Source: Alloclostridium intestinigallinarum
GTDB taxonomy: Bacteria > Bacillota > Clostridia > Christensenellales > UBA3700
Assembly: GCA_904393845.1 (NCBI GenBank)
Contig: CAJFNB010000035.1
Location: 1-17,963 of the forward strand
Reading direction: 5' to 3'
Length of the DNA stretch: 17,963 bases
Both the position numbers and the translations under genes were made by a program. Under the pieces are notes generated by a model. The model had not been told where the DNA came from. It was given only the letters and a program-made list of their open reading frames with translations, and did no database searches. This document shows positions 1-7,740 of the stretch, piece after piece (positions within the stretch are counted from its first letter, which is position 1; the number at the start of each line of letters is the position of its first letter).

Positions 1-249
1 GGCGGCAAGCGGAGTGCCCGTGCAGGCGCCGTTGAAAAAGCCGCTTACTATTTCGTATTCGTCGCCTTCCCTGCGCGCGGTTGCGATTTTCTCCTTGCCT
101 TTCGCGCTCCGGCGCGCCATCATTTCGTCAACGGCGGCAAAATCTGGCTTAAAGCCTGCGGGAAGCCCGTCGATGACCACGCCTATGGCTGTCCCGTGCG
201 ATTCGCCGAAGATTGTGACTTTTAATTTTTCTCCGAATGTTGCGCCCAT
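1..249 (-). CDS. aroC: Chorismate synthase, N-terminal part (cut by window edge)
   Basis: Chorismate synthase makes chorismate from 5-enolpyruvylshikimate 3-phosphate, the last step of the shikimate pathway, using reduced FMN. The 83 visible codons begin MGATFGEKLKVTIFGESHG and continue with AIGVVIDGLPAGF, the family's conserved N-terminal signature (GESHG near residue 15). A DEMMARR segment follows at about residues 40-46, and FNGACTGTPLA sits at the window edge. The reading frame stays open to base 1, so the rest of the gene lies outside. The ATG is one base past the aroA stop, and GCGAGG inside the aroA end serves as a ribosome binding site. It is the last visible gene of the aroF-aroB-aroA-aroC operon. 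Identification is firm; only completeness is unknown. Confidence 0.95.
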   Translation of the reverse strand, partial: MGATFGEKLKVTIFGESHGTAIGVVIDGLPAGFKPDFAAVDEMMARRSAKGKEKIATARREGDEYEIVSGFFNGACTGTPLAA

Positions 250-250
250 A

Positions 251-1522
251 TCATACCTCGCTTCCCAGAATTTCATACTTTCCGCCCAGCTTTTCAAAGT
301 CATTGAAAAAGGCGGGGTAAGATTTGCTTACGCTTTCCGCGCCCGTGATTATTACGGGATTTTCGCACACCGTGGCGGCTATGGCAAAGGTCATTACCAT
401 GCGGTGGTCGTGATAGTCGGGCAGCTGCACTCCGCCTTTCAGCCCGTCCACGCCGTCGAAGAACATATCGTCCTTGCCCTCTTTCACCCTGGCGCCGAGC
501 GCGTTCAGTCCCTCCGCGGTTGCGTGCAGTCTGTCGCACTCTTTTATGCGCAGTCTGCCCGCGTTTACTATATGCGTGCCGCCCTTTCTCAAAGCGCACG
601 CGAGAGAGAGCGCGGGCACTATATCGGGCACGTTTTTCACGTCCAGCGTAAGCATACGCCCGGGCGCGACCGCCTTTACCATGCCCAGCATATCCGCAAC
701 GACTTTATCGCCCTGTACGGACATACCGTTCACGCCCTTTACGTCTATATCGTGTCCCAGGGCGCGCGCCACGTAAAAGAACGCCGCCTGCGACCAGTCG
801 CCTTCCACCTTGTAAGCCTGTTCCGAATAGGGCGCGGAATTAAACTTCTGACCGCCGTATACGGTGAATTTGCGCGCTCCCGAATCGTAGTACGCCACTA
901 CGCCGTATCTGCCCATAACATCCATGGTTATGCGCACATAGTCCTTGCTTTCGAGCGGCTTGGAAAGCGTTATGGTGCTGTCGTATGCAAGCCCCGGAGC
1001 CGCAAGAAGCAGACCGCTGACAAACTGCGAACTTATATTGCCTTCAAGCTCGAAATCGTCTGCGATAAGGTCGCCCCTCACCGTGAGATCGAGTCCGTCT
1101 TTGCCGCTGTTGTTGCGGTAATATATTCCCTGGGAGTCGAATACGGAAAAATATTCGCCCAAAGGGCGTTCGCCCAGCTTGCCGCCGCCCACAAAGCGCA
1201 CGTATCCGTCGCACAGCGTAAGCGCAACGGGTATTATAAAACGCAGGGTGGAGCCTGATTCGCCGCAGTCAATGACGATATCTTCCTTCACCCTGCCCGT
1301 TATTCCGTTGACGGTAAGTATTCCTTCCGAATACTTCACCTTTGCGCCCAGCGCGGTCACCGCGCGGATCGTGGCGCGGATGTCGTCGTTCATATCGGCG
1401 CATTCCACCTTGCTTTCTCCGTCCGCAAGCGCCGCGCATATCAAAGCGCGGTGGGCGTAACTTTTGGACGCGGGCACGACTGCGGTGCCCGACAGCTTGC
1501 AGGGATATACCTTTACCTTCAT
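251..1522 (-). CDS. aroA: 3-phosphoshikimate 1-carboxyvinyltransferase (EPSP synthase)
   Basis: This cytoplasmic enzyme joins phosphoenolpyruvate to shikimate 3-phosphate, the sixth shikimate pathway step. The 423 residues match the usual length of about 430. Visible motifs, in order: PASKSYAHRALI (17-28, Lys20 binding phosphate), DCGESGSTLRF (85-95), the QF/SSQF segment near 165-168, the DVKNVPDIVPAL loop (294-305, catalytic Asp300), KECDRL (327-332, Glu328), YHDHRM (370-375) and a C-terminal SKSYP (399-403, Lys400). The PEP-site motif reads GESGSTLRF where the E. coli protein has GNAGTAMR, a variant I associate with non-enterobacterial forms; I infer nothing about inhibitor sensitivity. The ATG overlaps the aroB stop by ATGA, indicating translational coupling, and aroC starts one base after its stop. 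Confidence 0.97.
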   Translation of the reverse strand: MKVKVYPCKLSGTAVVPASKSYAHRALICAALADGESKVECADMNDDIRATIRAVTALGAKVKYSEGILTVNGITGRVKEDIVIDCGESGSTLRFIIPVALTLCDGYVRFVGGGKLGERPLGEYFSVFDSQGIYYRNNSGKDGLDLTVRGDLIADDFELEGNISSQFVSGLLLAAPGLAYDSTITLSKPLESKDYVRITMDVMGRYGVVAYYDSGARKFTVYGGQKFNSAPYSEQAYKVEGDWSQAAFFYVARALGHDIDVKGVNGMSVQGDKVVADMLGMVKAVAPGRMLTLDVKNVPDIVPALSLACALRKGGTHIVNAGRLRIKECDRLHATAEGLNALGARVKEGKDDMFFDGVDGLKGGVQLPDYHDHRMVMTFAIAATVCENPVIITGAESVSKSYPAFFNDFEKLGGKYEILGSEV

Positions 1523-2571
1523 ATATCCTCCCTGAAATAGTCCGCCGTAGTGCGGCAGGTGTATGCCCTGCCTATTTTTTCCAGCAATACGACGTCAAGC
1601 CCGCCTTTTCCGCCCTTCTTGTCGTTTTTGACGGCGGATACGATTCCGTCCGTATCCGCGGAAGGCTTTCCGTCGAGTCCGAACGCCTTGCACACCTTGC
1701 TTATGCGTTCGGCGCACCCCTTTTCCGTCTGTCCTTTCTTTTCAGATATGCGCGTAATATATTCCATGCCGACGGCGACAGCCGCGCCGTGCGACATTTC
1801 GAAGTTGTTCAGCTTTTCCAGCGCGTGCCCGTACGTGTGACCGAAGTTGAGCAGTTTGCGCTCTCCGCTCTCGCGTTCGTCGCACTCCACCACGCGGCGT
1901 TTTATATCCACGCAAGTATAAATTATATCGTCTATATGTTCAAACAGGCGCGTCTTGTCGCCGTTTATATCTTCAAGCAGGTTGAAAAGCGCTTCGTCCT
2001 TTATGCAGCCGTACTTTATGACCTCGCCCATTCCGTCCGCAATAAAATGCGCGGGCAGCGTGGAAAGCGTATCTGGATCGATAAGCACGCACGCGGGTTG
2101 GTGGAACGCGCCCACGAGATTCTTGCCCTCGGGCAGGTCGACACCCACTTTGCCGCCCACGGAGCTGTCCACCTGGGCAAGCAGGGACGTGGGAATCTGC
2201 ACGAATTTTACGCCGCGCATATACGTCGCCGCCATAAAGCCGCCGAGATCGCCTATGACTCCTCCGCCCAGCGTCACTACGACGTCCGAACGGGTAAGAC
2301 CGGCTTCGAGCGCGAGCGAATACAGCATGGGAAGAGTGTTGAAAGATTTCGTCTTTTCCCCCGCCGGCAGAGTGACCGATCTGACGGTAAGCCCCGCGCC
2401 TTCGAGCGATTTGACAACGCTGCCCAGATAGTGCGGAGCCACGTTGGAATCGGTTATCACAAACGCCTTTCCGCCCCCGGATTTTACGTATTCGCCCGCG
2501 CGGGAAATAATACCGCGCTCTATGATTATGTCGTAACTCCTCTCCCCGAGGTTTACGCGCAGCGTTTTCAC
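1519..2571 (-). CDS. aroB: 3-dehydroquinate synthase
   Basis: AroB cyclises DAHP to 3-dehydroquinate, the second shikimate step, using NAD+ and a divalent metal (zinc or cobalt). I start it at the GTG at 2571, giving 350 residues. An in-frame ATG at 2664 would add 31 residues that lie inside aroF and look nothing like the family. AGGGAG at 2577-2582 sits five bases before the GTG, and the GTG overlaps the aroF stop as GTGA. Motifs: GGGVIGDLGGFMAATYMRG (102-120, NAD site), DSSVGGKVGVDL (135-146), the metal ligands Glu183 (GMGEVIKYG), His245 (FGHTYGHALE) and His261 (MSHGAAVAVG), and KNDKK (315-319). All expected active-site blocks are present. Confidence 0.96.
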   Translation of the reverse strand: MKTLRVNLGERSYDIIIERGIISRAGEYVKSGGGKAFVITDSNVAPHYLGSVVKSLEGAGLTVRSVTLPAGEKTKSFNTLPMLYSLALEAGLTRSDVVVTLGGGVIGDLGGFMAATYMRGVKFVQIPTSLLAQVDSSVGGKVGVDLPEGKNLVGAFHQPACVLIDPDTLSTLPAHFIADGMGEVIKYGCIKDEALFNLLEDINGDKTRLFEHIDDIIYTCVDIKRRVVECDERESGERKLLNFGHTYGHALEKLNNFEMSHGAAVAVGMEYITRISEKKGQTEKGCAERISKVCKAFGLDGKPSADTDGIVSAVKNDKKGGKGGLDVVLLEKIGRAYTCRTTADYFREDI

Positions 2572-3584
2572 TTGATCTCCCTGCCCACAACGGGCGCGAT
2601 TGTGCGCAGATCGCGCACCACCTCGTCGAATTGTTCGGGTCTTATGGACTGGCTTCCGTCGCAAAGAGCGTGTTCGGGGTCGTTATGCACCTCTATGATA
2701 AGTCCGTCCGCGCCCACGGCGATCGCCGCGCGGGCGAGAGCCGGCACCATCCACGCCTTGCCGGTCGCGTGCGAAGGGTCCACGATGATGGGAAGATGCG
2801 AAACCTTCTTGACCGCCACGATTGCGGAAAGGTCGAGGGTGTTGCGCGTGTAGGTTTCAAACGTCCTTATACCCCTTTCGCAGAGTATGACGTTGGGATT
2901 GCCGCCCGAAAGAATGTATTCCGCCGACATAAGCCACTCTTCTATGGTGGCGGAAAGTCCGCGTTTTAGCAAAATGGGCTTGTCTATCTTGCCCAGCTCT
3001 TTGAGCAGTTCGAAGTTCTGCATATTGCGCGCGCCTACCTGAATGACGTCCACGTCCTTCACGAATCTGTCTATGTCGTAGGGGGACATGAGTTCGGTGA
3101 CTATGGGCAGTCCCGTTTCCGCCCTGGCTTCCTTCAGAAGTTCCAGACCTTCGTATTTAAGACCCTGGAAGGAGTACGGGGAAGTGCGCGGCTTGAACGC
3201 GCCGCCGCGGAGCATCGTCGCGCCGCTGTTTTTCACCGCCTTCGCCACGGAAACTATCTGCGCCTCGCTCTCCACCGAGCAGGGACCCGCGATAAGGGTT
3301 ATCTGTTTTCCGCCCACTTCCGTATCTCCCACTTTGACGATAGTGGGATCGGGGTGGAATTTCCTGTTGGCTTTTTTGTAAGGCTCGGAAACGCGCATAA
3401 CGCGCTCGACGTTCTCGTTGGCTTCAAGCACCTTCATATCGACGTTGGAAGTATCGCCGACAATGCCTAAAATGGTGGCTTCGCTGCCCACCACCTTATT
3501 GACCTGCACCCCCATGGAGGATATGGAGCGGGACAGTTCTTCTATCGCCTTTTCGGGCGTGTTTTGTTTGAATACGACTATCAT
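2568..3584 (-). CDS. aroF: 3-deoxy-7-phosphoheptulonate (DAHP) synthase, type I-beta with N-terminal regulatory domain
   Basis: This enzyme condenses phosphoenolpyruvate with erythrose 4-phosphate, the entry step to aromatic amino acids. The 338 residues split into a small ferredoxin-like domain (about 1-70, MIVVFKQNTP start) and the catalytic barrel (about 90-338). This is the Thermotoga maritima-type layout, in which the N-terminal domain mediates feedback inhibition by aromatic amino acids. Catalytic blocks are LIAGPCSVES (97-106, metal ligand Cys102), RGGAFKPRTSPYSFQG (126-141), LLKRG (205-209), CERGIRTFE (235-243), VDPSHATGK (268-276, His272), IIEVHNDP (296-303, Glu298) and CDGSQS (308-313, Asp309). 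AGAGGT six bases before the ATG is a good ribosome binding site. It is the first gene of the aro operon; the effector specificity cannot be read from sequence. Confidence 0.96.
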   Translation of the reverse strand: MIVVFKQNTPEKAIEELSRSISSMGVQVNKVVGSEATILGIVGDTSNVDMKVLEANENVERVMRVSEPYKKANRKFHPDPTIVKVGDTEVGGKQITLIAGPCSVESEAQIVSVAKAVKNSGATMLRGGAFKPRTSPYSFQGLKYEGLELLKEARAETGLPIVTELMSPYDIDRFVKDVDVIQVGARNMQNFELLKELGKIDKPILLKRGLSATIEEWLMSAEYILSGGNPNVILCERGIRTFETYTRNTLDLSAIVAVKKVSHLPIIVDPSHATGKAWMVPALARAAIAVGADGLIIEVHNDPEHALCDGSQSIRPEQFDEVVRDLRTIAPVVGREIK

Positions 3585-3619
3585 TTCTTTACCTCTGAGT
3601 AAAAATATATATTAATAAT

Positions 3620-3648
3620 AAGATACAACAATTTTTCCGCATTTTCAA
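3620..3648 (-). promoter_or_regulatory. Predicted sigma-A promoter of the aro operon
   Basis: On the minus strand, TTGAAA (3643-3648) and TATCTT (3620-3625) are separated by exactly 17 bases, followed by an AT-rich leader and aroF at 3584. The -35 box matches the consensus at five of six positions and the -10 at four of six. The leader of roughly 30 bases is too short for a T-box or peptide attenuator, so control of this operon is more likely at initiation or through enzyme feedback. Confidence 0.65.
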
Positions 3649-3669
3649 GCGGTTTTGACTATTATTTAT

Positions 3670-3697
3670 AAAAATATATGCGCGCGGTATTTCGCGC
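3670..3697 (-). terminator. Weak candidate terminator after the MATE gene
   Basis: On the minus strand, GCGCG (3697-3693), a six-base loop and CGCGC (3686-3682) are followed by an AT-rich run containing TTTTT. The stem is only five pairs and the U-run is broken, so read-through from leuA and the transporter into the aro operon remains possible. A GC-rich 12-base palindrome lies just upstream at about 3703-3714. Confidence 0.3.
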
Positions 3698-3739
3698 CGC
3701 ACCGCCGCGGCGGCTGATAACGCTTACGGAAGACGGATG

Positions 3740-5200
3740 TCAGGCGTAATAATCCCCTGAAACGGAAACTTCCACCTTGTCTTTTTTGGAGATGATAAGT
3801 CCCGCGTTATAGCAGGTCGGGTTCTTGAAAGGATTTGCGGGCATCTTCCTGATTCTGCGGAAGTAGGTGTATATTATGAAAACTATGCCTACCGCGCTTG
3901 CGAGCACCCAGGACGCGGGCACCGCCCAATACATACCCTCTATTCCCCAGAAACTGTCGAACAGATAGGAAAACGCCACGCGCCCGGCTATGGACGAAAC
4001 GGTTGTCATGAAGAAGCATTTCATCATGCCCACGCCCTTGAAAAACGCCTGGGAAAGCAGAATTATTCCCACGAAAACGTAGCCGTAAGTGGTGATTTCC
4101 AGAAAGCGCGCGCCCACGTCCACGACCACCTGCGTATCGCCGTCGCCCACGAAAGCGCGCGACAGCGGAGTGGAAAGGAATATGCCGACGAGCAGGAACA
4201 CCGCCGCGTTCACCGCCGCAAGCCAAAGGCTGTCCTTAAAGCCGAGCTGTATGCGCATCTTCTTTCCCGCGCCCCAGTTTTGCGCGTAGTAGTTGGTGAG
4301 CGCGTTTGTGTAGCCGCGCCAGGGCGTCTGCATGAGCGCGTCCAGCCTGGTGGCGTTGTTCACGCCCGCCATTACGTCCGTGCCGTAAGTGTTCACAAGC
4401 CCCTGGACGGCAAGTCTGCCCGCGTATACGACCACCTGCTGCAGACCGACGGTAAGACCGTAAGTCATGCAGGTGGAAAACAGTTTTCTGTCAAAAACCC
4501 ACTCTTTACGGCGTATATGAAGTATTTCCACGCGCTTTTTGACGTAAACCGCGCACATTACCACAGAAAGCGCCTGGGCGGCGATTGTGGCGATTGCCGC
4601 GCCGCGTATCCCCAGCGGAGTATACACAACCAAGATTACGTCCAGAAACGCGTTCAGAATAACGCCCGCTCCCAGAAATACGAGCGGAGCGACCGAATTG
4701 CCCACCGCGCGCATTGAGAACATATAGTAGTTGTATAAAAAAGTGAATATGCCGCCGGCAAAGATTATTTTCAGATAAGAATCCGCCGGGGGAACGGCCT
4801 CTTGCGGAGTGCCGAGCCAAATGAGGAAGTATTCGGAAAGCCCCACGCAGATTGCGCTCATTACCACGGTGAATACGCCGCCGGCTATCATGCCCGTGGT
4901 GAGCACCCTTTTCAAAGTGGCGTTATCTCCCCTGCCGAAGTATTGCGAAAGGATGACCCCGGTACCCATGGCAAGTCCCATGAGAAAATTCATAACTATG
5001 GACATTATGGGAGTGGCGACGCCTATTCCGGCAAGCGCGACGCTGCCAAGGTTCTGCCCGATTATTATACTGTCTACCGCGTTGTAGAGCTGTTGAAGGA
5101 AGTCGGACAGCATAAAAGGCAGGGCAAACTTTGCTATCGTCGCAAAATGTCTGCCCTGCGTAAGATCGGTCGTTGCGTGCTTGCTTACCTTACGTTGCAT
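3740..5200 (-). CDS. MATE-family multidrug/metabolite efflux transporter
   Basis: This is an inner-membrane antiporter of the MATE (MOP superfamily) class, which exports organic compounds in exchange for Na+ or H+. The 486 residues are close to the family norm, with about twelve predicted hydrophobic segments. The N-terminal block PFMLSDFLQQLYNAVDSIII (28-47) matches the conserved first helix, with Pro28, Gln36 and Asp43. GDNATLKRV (91-99) follows helix 2, RAVGNSVAP (164-172) matches the RaxGxsxxP signature, and the ILNAFLDVILV segment (181-191) matches the N-x3-D motif. The ATG lies three bases after the leuA stop in the same frame, and AGGAG abuts the ATG with no spacer, an unusually tight site. 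Being in the leucine-responsive unit suggests a link with branched-chain metabolism; the substrate is unknown. Confidence 0.92.
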   Translation of the reverse strand: MQRKVSKHATTDLTQGRHFATIAKFALPFMLSDFLQQLYNAVDSIIIGQNLGSVALAGIGVATPIMSIVMNFLMGLAMGTGVILSQYFGRGDNATLKRVLTTGMIAGGVFTVVMSAICVGLSEYFLIWLGTPQEAVPPADSYLKIIFAGGIFTFLYNYYMFSMRAVGNSVAPLVFLGAGVILNAFLDVILVVYTPLGIRGAAIATIAAQALSVVMCAVYVKKRVEILHIRRKEWVFDRKLFSTCMTYGLTVGLQQVVVYAGRLAVQGLVNTYGTDVMAGVNNATRLDALMQTPWRGYTNALTNYYAQNWGAGKKMRIQLGFKDSLWLAAVNAAVFLLVGIFLSTPLSRAFVGDGDTQVVVDVGARFLEITTYGYVFVGIILLSQAFFKGVGMMKCFFMTTVSSIAGRVAFSYLFDSFWGIEGMYWAVPASWVLASAVGIVFIIYTYFRRIRKMPANPFKNPTCYNAGLIISKKDKVEVSVSGDYYA

Positions 5201-5203
5201 CTC

Positions 5204-6868
5204 CTATTTCAGCATATTGTCCAGCGCGCTGACGAGTGCGTTTACCGACGCCACTATTATATCGCTGTGTATGCCCGCGCCCCAGATGAGTTTATCCTCT
5301 CCTTCTTTTTGCAGAGCCACGTAGGATACCGCCAGCGATTTGGACGTGCGGGTGAGCGCGTGTTCCTGATAGGTTTCTATGTGGTAATCGAAGGGAATTA
5401 TGCCCTTGATTGCCTCGTTGACCGCGTTCAGGCGTCCGTTGCCGAAGCCTTCGAGCTGCTTTATCTCGCCCTTGTACTCCGCCGTAACCATGGCGTTTAT
5501 GTTGCCGTCAACCTGCTTGTAGTGGTGTTCGAGCACTTTGAGCGGAGCTTCCAGATTGACGTATTCCTTTTCGAATATCTCCCTGACTTCGTCGGGAAGC
5601 AGTTCCTTGTGCCTGTGGTCGGACACGGATTTCACCTTGTAGCCGAGGTCTTCGCGCATTTTCGCGGGCAGATTTATGCCGTAGCGCGTTTCGAGCAGAT
5701 AACCTATTCCGCCCTTGCCCGACTGGCTGTTTATGCGTATGACGTCGCCGTCGTACTGCCTGCCCACGTCCTTGGGGTCGATAGGCAGATAAGGCACCGT
5801 CCACTTGTCCTTTTCCCTTTCCTCGTGGTACTTCATACCCTTCGCGATTGCGTCCTGGTGCGAACCGGAGAAAGCCGCGAACACGAGCGCGCCGCCGTAA
5901 GGCTGGCGGGGATTTACCTTCATATCGGTGAATTTTTCGTACTCTTCCACCAGCTTGGGCATATTCGTAAAGTCAAGACCGGGATCCACGCCCTGCGAGA
6001 ACATGTTAAGCGCAAGCGTGACTATATCCACGTTGCCCGTGCGTTCGCCGTTGCCGAACAGCGTGCCTTCCACCCTGTCCGCGCCGGCAAGCAGCGCGAA
6101 TTCCGCGTCCGCCACCGCGCAGCCCCTGTCGTTGTGGGGGTGCGTGGACACGATTACGTTTTCCCTGTACTTCATATTCTTGCACATATACTCTACCTGC
6201 TGCGCGTATACGTGCGGCATACTCTCTTCCACCGTGACGGGCAGATTGATTATGACTTTGCGGTCGGGAGTAGGTTTCCATACGTCCAGCACCGCATTGC
6301 ATATCTCCAACGCGAATTCAGGCTCCGTACCCGTAAAACTTTCGGGCGAGTATTCGAAAGTGAAGTTGCCCTCCGTTTCCTCCGCCTCTTTCTGAAGCAG
6401 TTTCGCGCCCGTAACGGCAATGTCCACTATCTGCGGTTTTTCCTTGCGGAAAACCTGCTTACGCTGTGCCACCGACGTGGAATTATAAAGATGTACGACA
6501 GCCCTCTTCGCACCCTTCAACGCCGCAAACGTCTTTTTTATTATATGTTCGCGCGACTGCGTAAGTACCTGTATGGTGACGTCGTCGGGAATGAGATTAC
6601 GCTCGATAAGCGCGCGGCAAAAGTCGTATTCCGTCTCGCTCGCCGCGGGGAACCCTATCTCTATTTCCTTAAATCCTATCTTACAAAGCAGGGAGAAGAA
6701 CTCCAATTTCTGCTCTAAGCTCATCGGCACGATAAGCGCCTGGTTACCGTCGCGCAAATCCACGCTGCACCATACGGGCGCATGGTCGACATAGTCTTTC
6801 TTTGCCCAGTCAAAGCACTGCTGCGGCGGCAGGAAATACCTTTTGCCGTATTTTCCCACGTTCTTCAT
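5204..6868 (-). CDS. leuA: 2-isopropylmalate synthase, LeuA type 2
   Basis: LeuA condenses acetyl-CoA with 2-oxoisovalerate, the committed step of leucine synthesis. At 554 residues it belongs to the longer LeuA2 subfamily. The N-terminal catalytic TIM barrel shows SVDLRDGNQAL (35-45, metal-binding Asp37 or Asp40 region), EIEIGFPAASETE (68-80), THPHNDRGCAVA (242-253, metal-ligand histidines) and GTLFGNGERTGN (268-279). A linker precedes the C-terminal LeuA dimer/regulatory domain (about 420-554, including FGNGRLNAVNEAIKG and HALTRTSKS), where leucine feedback normally acts. AAGGAGGT six bases before the ATG is a strong ribosome binding site. It is preceded by a leucine T-box leader and followed by a MATE transporter. 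No leuB, leuC, leuD or ilv genes are in the window. Confidence 0.97.
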   Translation of the reverse strand: MKNVGKYGKRYFLPPQQCFDWAKKDYVDHAPVWCSVDLRDGNQALIVPMSLEQKLEFFSLLCKIGFKEIEIGFPAASETEYDFCRALIERNLIPDDVTIQVLTQSREHIIKKTFAALKGAKRAVVHLYNSTSVAQRKQVFRKEKPQIVDIAVTGAKLLQKEAEETEGNFTFEYSPESFTGTEPEFALEICNAVLDVWKPTPDRKVIINLPVTVEESMPHVYAQQVEYMCKNMKYRENVIVSTHPHNDRGCAVADAEFALLAGADRVEGTLFGNGERTGNVDIVTLALNMFSQGVDPGLDFTNMPKLVEEYEKFTDMKVNPRQPYGGALVFAAFSGSHQDAIAKGMKYHEEREKDKWTVPYLPIDPKDVGRQYDGDVIRINSQSGKGGIGYLLETRYGINLPAKMREDLGYKVKSVSDHRHKELLPDEVREIFEKEYVNLEAPLKVLEHHYKQVDGNINAMVTAEYKGEIKQLEGFGNGRLNAVNEAIKGIIPFDYHIETYQEHALTRTSKSLAVSYVALQKEGEDKLIWGAGIHSDIIVASVNALVSALDNMLK

Positions 6869-6900
6869 ACTCTACCTCCTTGCATTTTGTTTTTCAGTAT

Positions 6901-6929
6901 AAAAAAACTTCCGCCATAAGAGACGAAAG
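6901..6929 (-). terminator. T-box-controlled intrinsic terminator ahead of leuA
   Basis: On the minus strand, ACTTTCGTC and GGCGGAAGT form a nine-pair stem with two G-U pairs around a six-base loop, directly followed by seven T. It begins about ten bases past the T-box core, so it is the default-off terminator that competes with the antiterminator formed with uncharged tRNA. Confidence 0.88.
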
Positions 6930-7149
6930 TTATACTTGCCGTGGTACCACTCTTGTTCGCACCCGTACCGCTACTGCGCGGAACAAGTGCCTTTAAGGGA
7001 TATAACGCTCCCACCGTTGCGGACTACATTTCACCCGCAAGACTCCCGGGCGAGGTTCTTACGCGCCTTCGTCCGCATTCCACCAAACTGCGGCTCTCTG
7101 TTCCCCGGCATTCGCAATACTGCTCCCGTTCACTGCCTTTATATATGTT
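6901..7149 (-). promoter_or_regulatory. T-box riboswitch leader, leucine (CUC) specifier
   Basis: T-box leaders sense uncharged tRNA and let transcription continue when the amino acid is scarce. On the minus strand this leader has the Stem I apical parts AGAGAGCCG and TTTGGTGGAATGCGG (about 7064-7100), the specifier region GAACCTCGCCCGGGAG with CTC at 7054-7052, and the T-box core GTGGTACCACGG (6950-6939), followed by a terminator. The GAAC-NNN layout places CUC as the codon read by tRNA-Leu(GAG), which agrees with leuA downstream. The start is inferred from the promoter. The specifier call rests on alignment by eye with known leaders. Confidence 0.93.
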
Positions 7150-7155
7150 GTATCT

Positions 7156-7184
7156 ATTATATAAGATTAAAGGGCTTATGTCAA
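7156..7184 (-). promoter_or_regulatory. Consensus sigma-A promoter of the leuA unit
   Basis: TTGACA (7184-7179) and TATAAT (7161-7156) on the minus strand are both perfect consensus hexamers with a 17-base spacer. This very strong promoter placed just before the T-box is the classic arrangement where control comes from attenuation rather than initiation. Transcription should start near 7149. Confidence 0.93.
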
Positions 7185-7209
7185 GTGTTTTTTTCGTACC
7201 CGCATTCTC

Positions 7210-7680
7210 CTTCGTATAGCGATTTTAAGGGGATATTTTCGGCACCTTTCCGCAACGCCTCGCTCGACGTAACTCTGCGCGGCGAGCCGCCGCAGGCTGA
7301 TTACTCTTTGAAATAGCAAAGAGAAAACTCACGGCTTGCCTTCTTCGCACAGCTTTTGCATCTATTATAAATAAAGCGCGGCAAAATCGCATTTTGCCAA
7401 GCGTAACCTATAAAATGCGCCGTGCGCATTTTCCCGTAAGGGCGGAAAGGGTGAATTTTCGCGCAAAAACCAAGTTTGCTTAGTATAGATTTGCGCGAAA
7501 AGAAGGGAGAAAAGACCCTCAAGCGACAGCGAATGGGTGGGTTCTCCCTTAAAAACGTAGCCGCAAAGTGTTTTGTGAAGTTAATATCTCCGCTTTTCGC
7601 TAAGATATATCGCAAAACACTTTCATTCGGCGGCTAAGCGAAGCGCCTTATATGCGGTGCCCTCGTGCTGAGCGAAAAGT
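7210..7680. repeat. Gene-free hairpin-rich segment with a copy of the dispersed repeat
   Basis: No gene is supportable here. The 7365-7470 part, read on the minus strand, is homologous to 16921-17030 on the plus strand. Inverted repeats in plus coordinates: 7304-7323 (CTCTTTG arms), 7380-7398 (GGCAAAA arms), 7412-7432 (nine-pair stem with loop CGT), 7456-7501 (perfect 12-base arms TTTTCGCGCAAA), 7503-7550 (nine-base arms AAGGGAGAA) and 7565-7623 (eleven-base arms AAAGTGTTTTG). A GC-rich stretch at about 7280-7299 recurs, inverted, at 17505-17525. It lies between the terminator of the pit unit and the promoter of leuA. A minus-strand frame of 104 codons crosses it but follows the repeat copies and looks non-coding. 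Confidence 0.75.
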
Positions 7681-7684
7681 GTAT

Positions 7685-7725
7685 GAAAAAATCCGAAAGA
7701 CTGAAAACATTCTTTCGGATTTTTG
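7685..7725 (-). terminator. Intrinsic terminator of the pit-DUF47 unit
   Basis: AAAAATCCGAAAGA and TCTTTCGGATTTTT form a perfect 14-pair stem with a ten-base loop, 16 bases past the DUF47 gene stop, ending in a run of T. The A-run on the other arm means it could also work on the plus strand. Confidence 0.9.
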
Positions 7726-7740
7726 AATTAACGTTTTCGT

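Noticed and set aside
2572..2664. Longer aroB starting at the ATG at 2664
   Set aside because: The extra 31 residues lie inside aroF and do not match the family. The GTG at 2571 has a well-placed AGGGAG and a stop/start overlap.
14..2853. Long plus-strand open frames (414 and 503 codons) opposite aroA, aroB and aroF
   Set aside because: They lie antisense to genes with complete, recognisable active-site motifs, and their translations are His/Arg/Tyr-rich with no family resemblance. The GC-rich codon use of the real genes leaves few stops on the opposite strand.
4802..6718. A 638-codon plus-strand frame across the MATE gene and leuA
   Set aside because: It is antisense to two well-supported genes, spans their junction, and lacks a ribosome binding site or recognisable domains.
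7301..7615. A 104-codon minus-strand frame in the hairpin-rich spacer
   Set aside because: It runs through inverted repeats and a copy of the dispersed repeat. It has no ribosome binding site and its composition looks like translated repeat.
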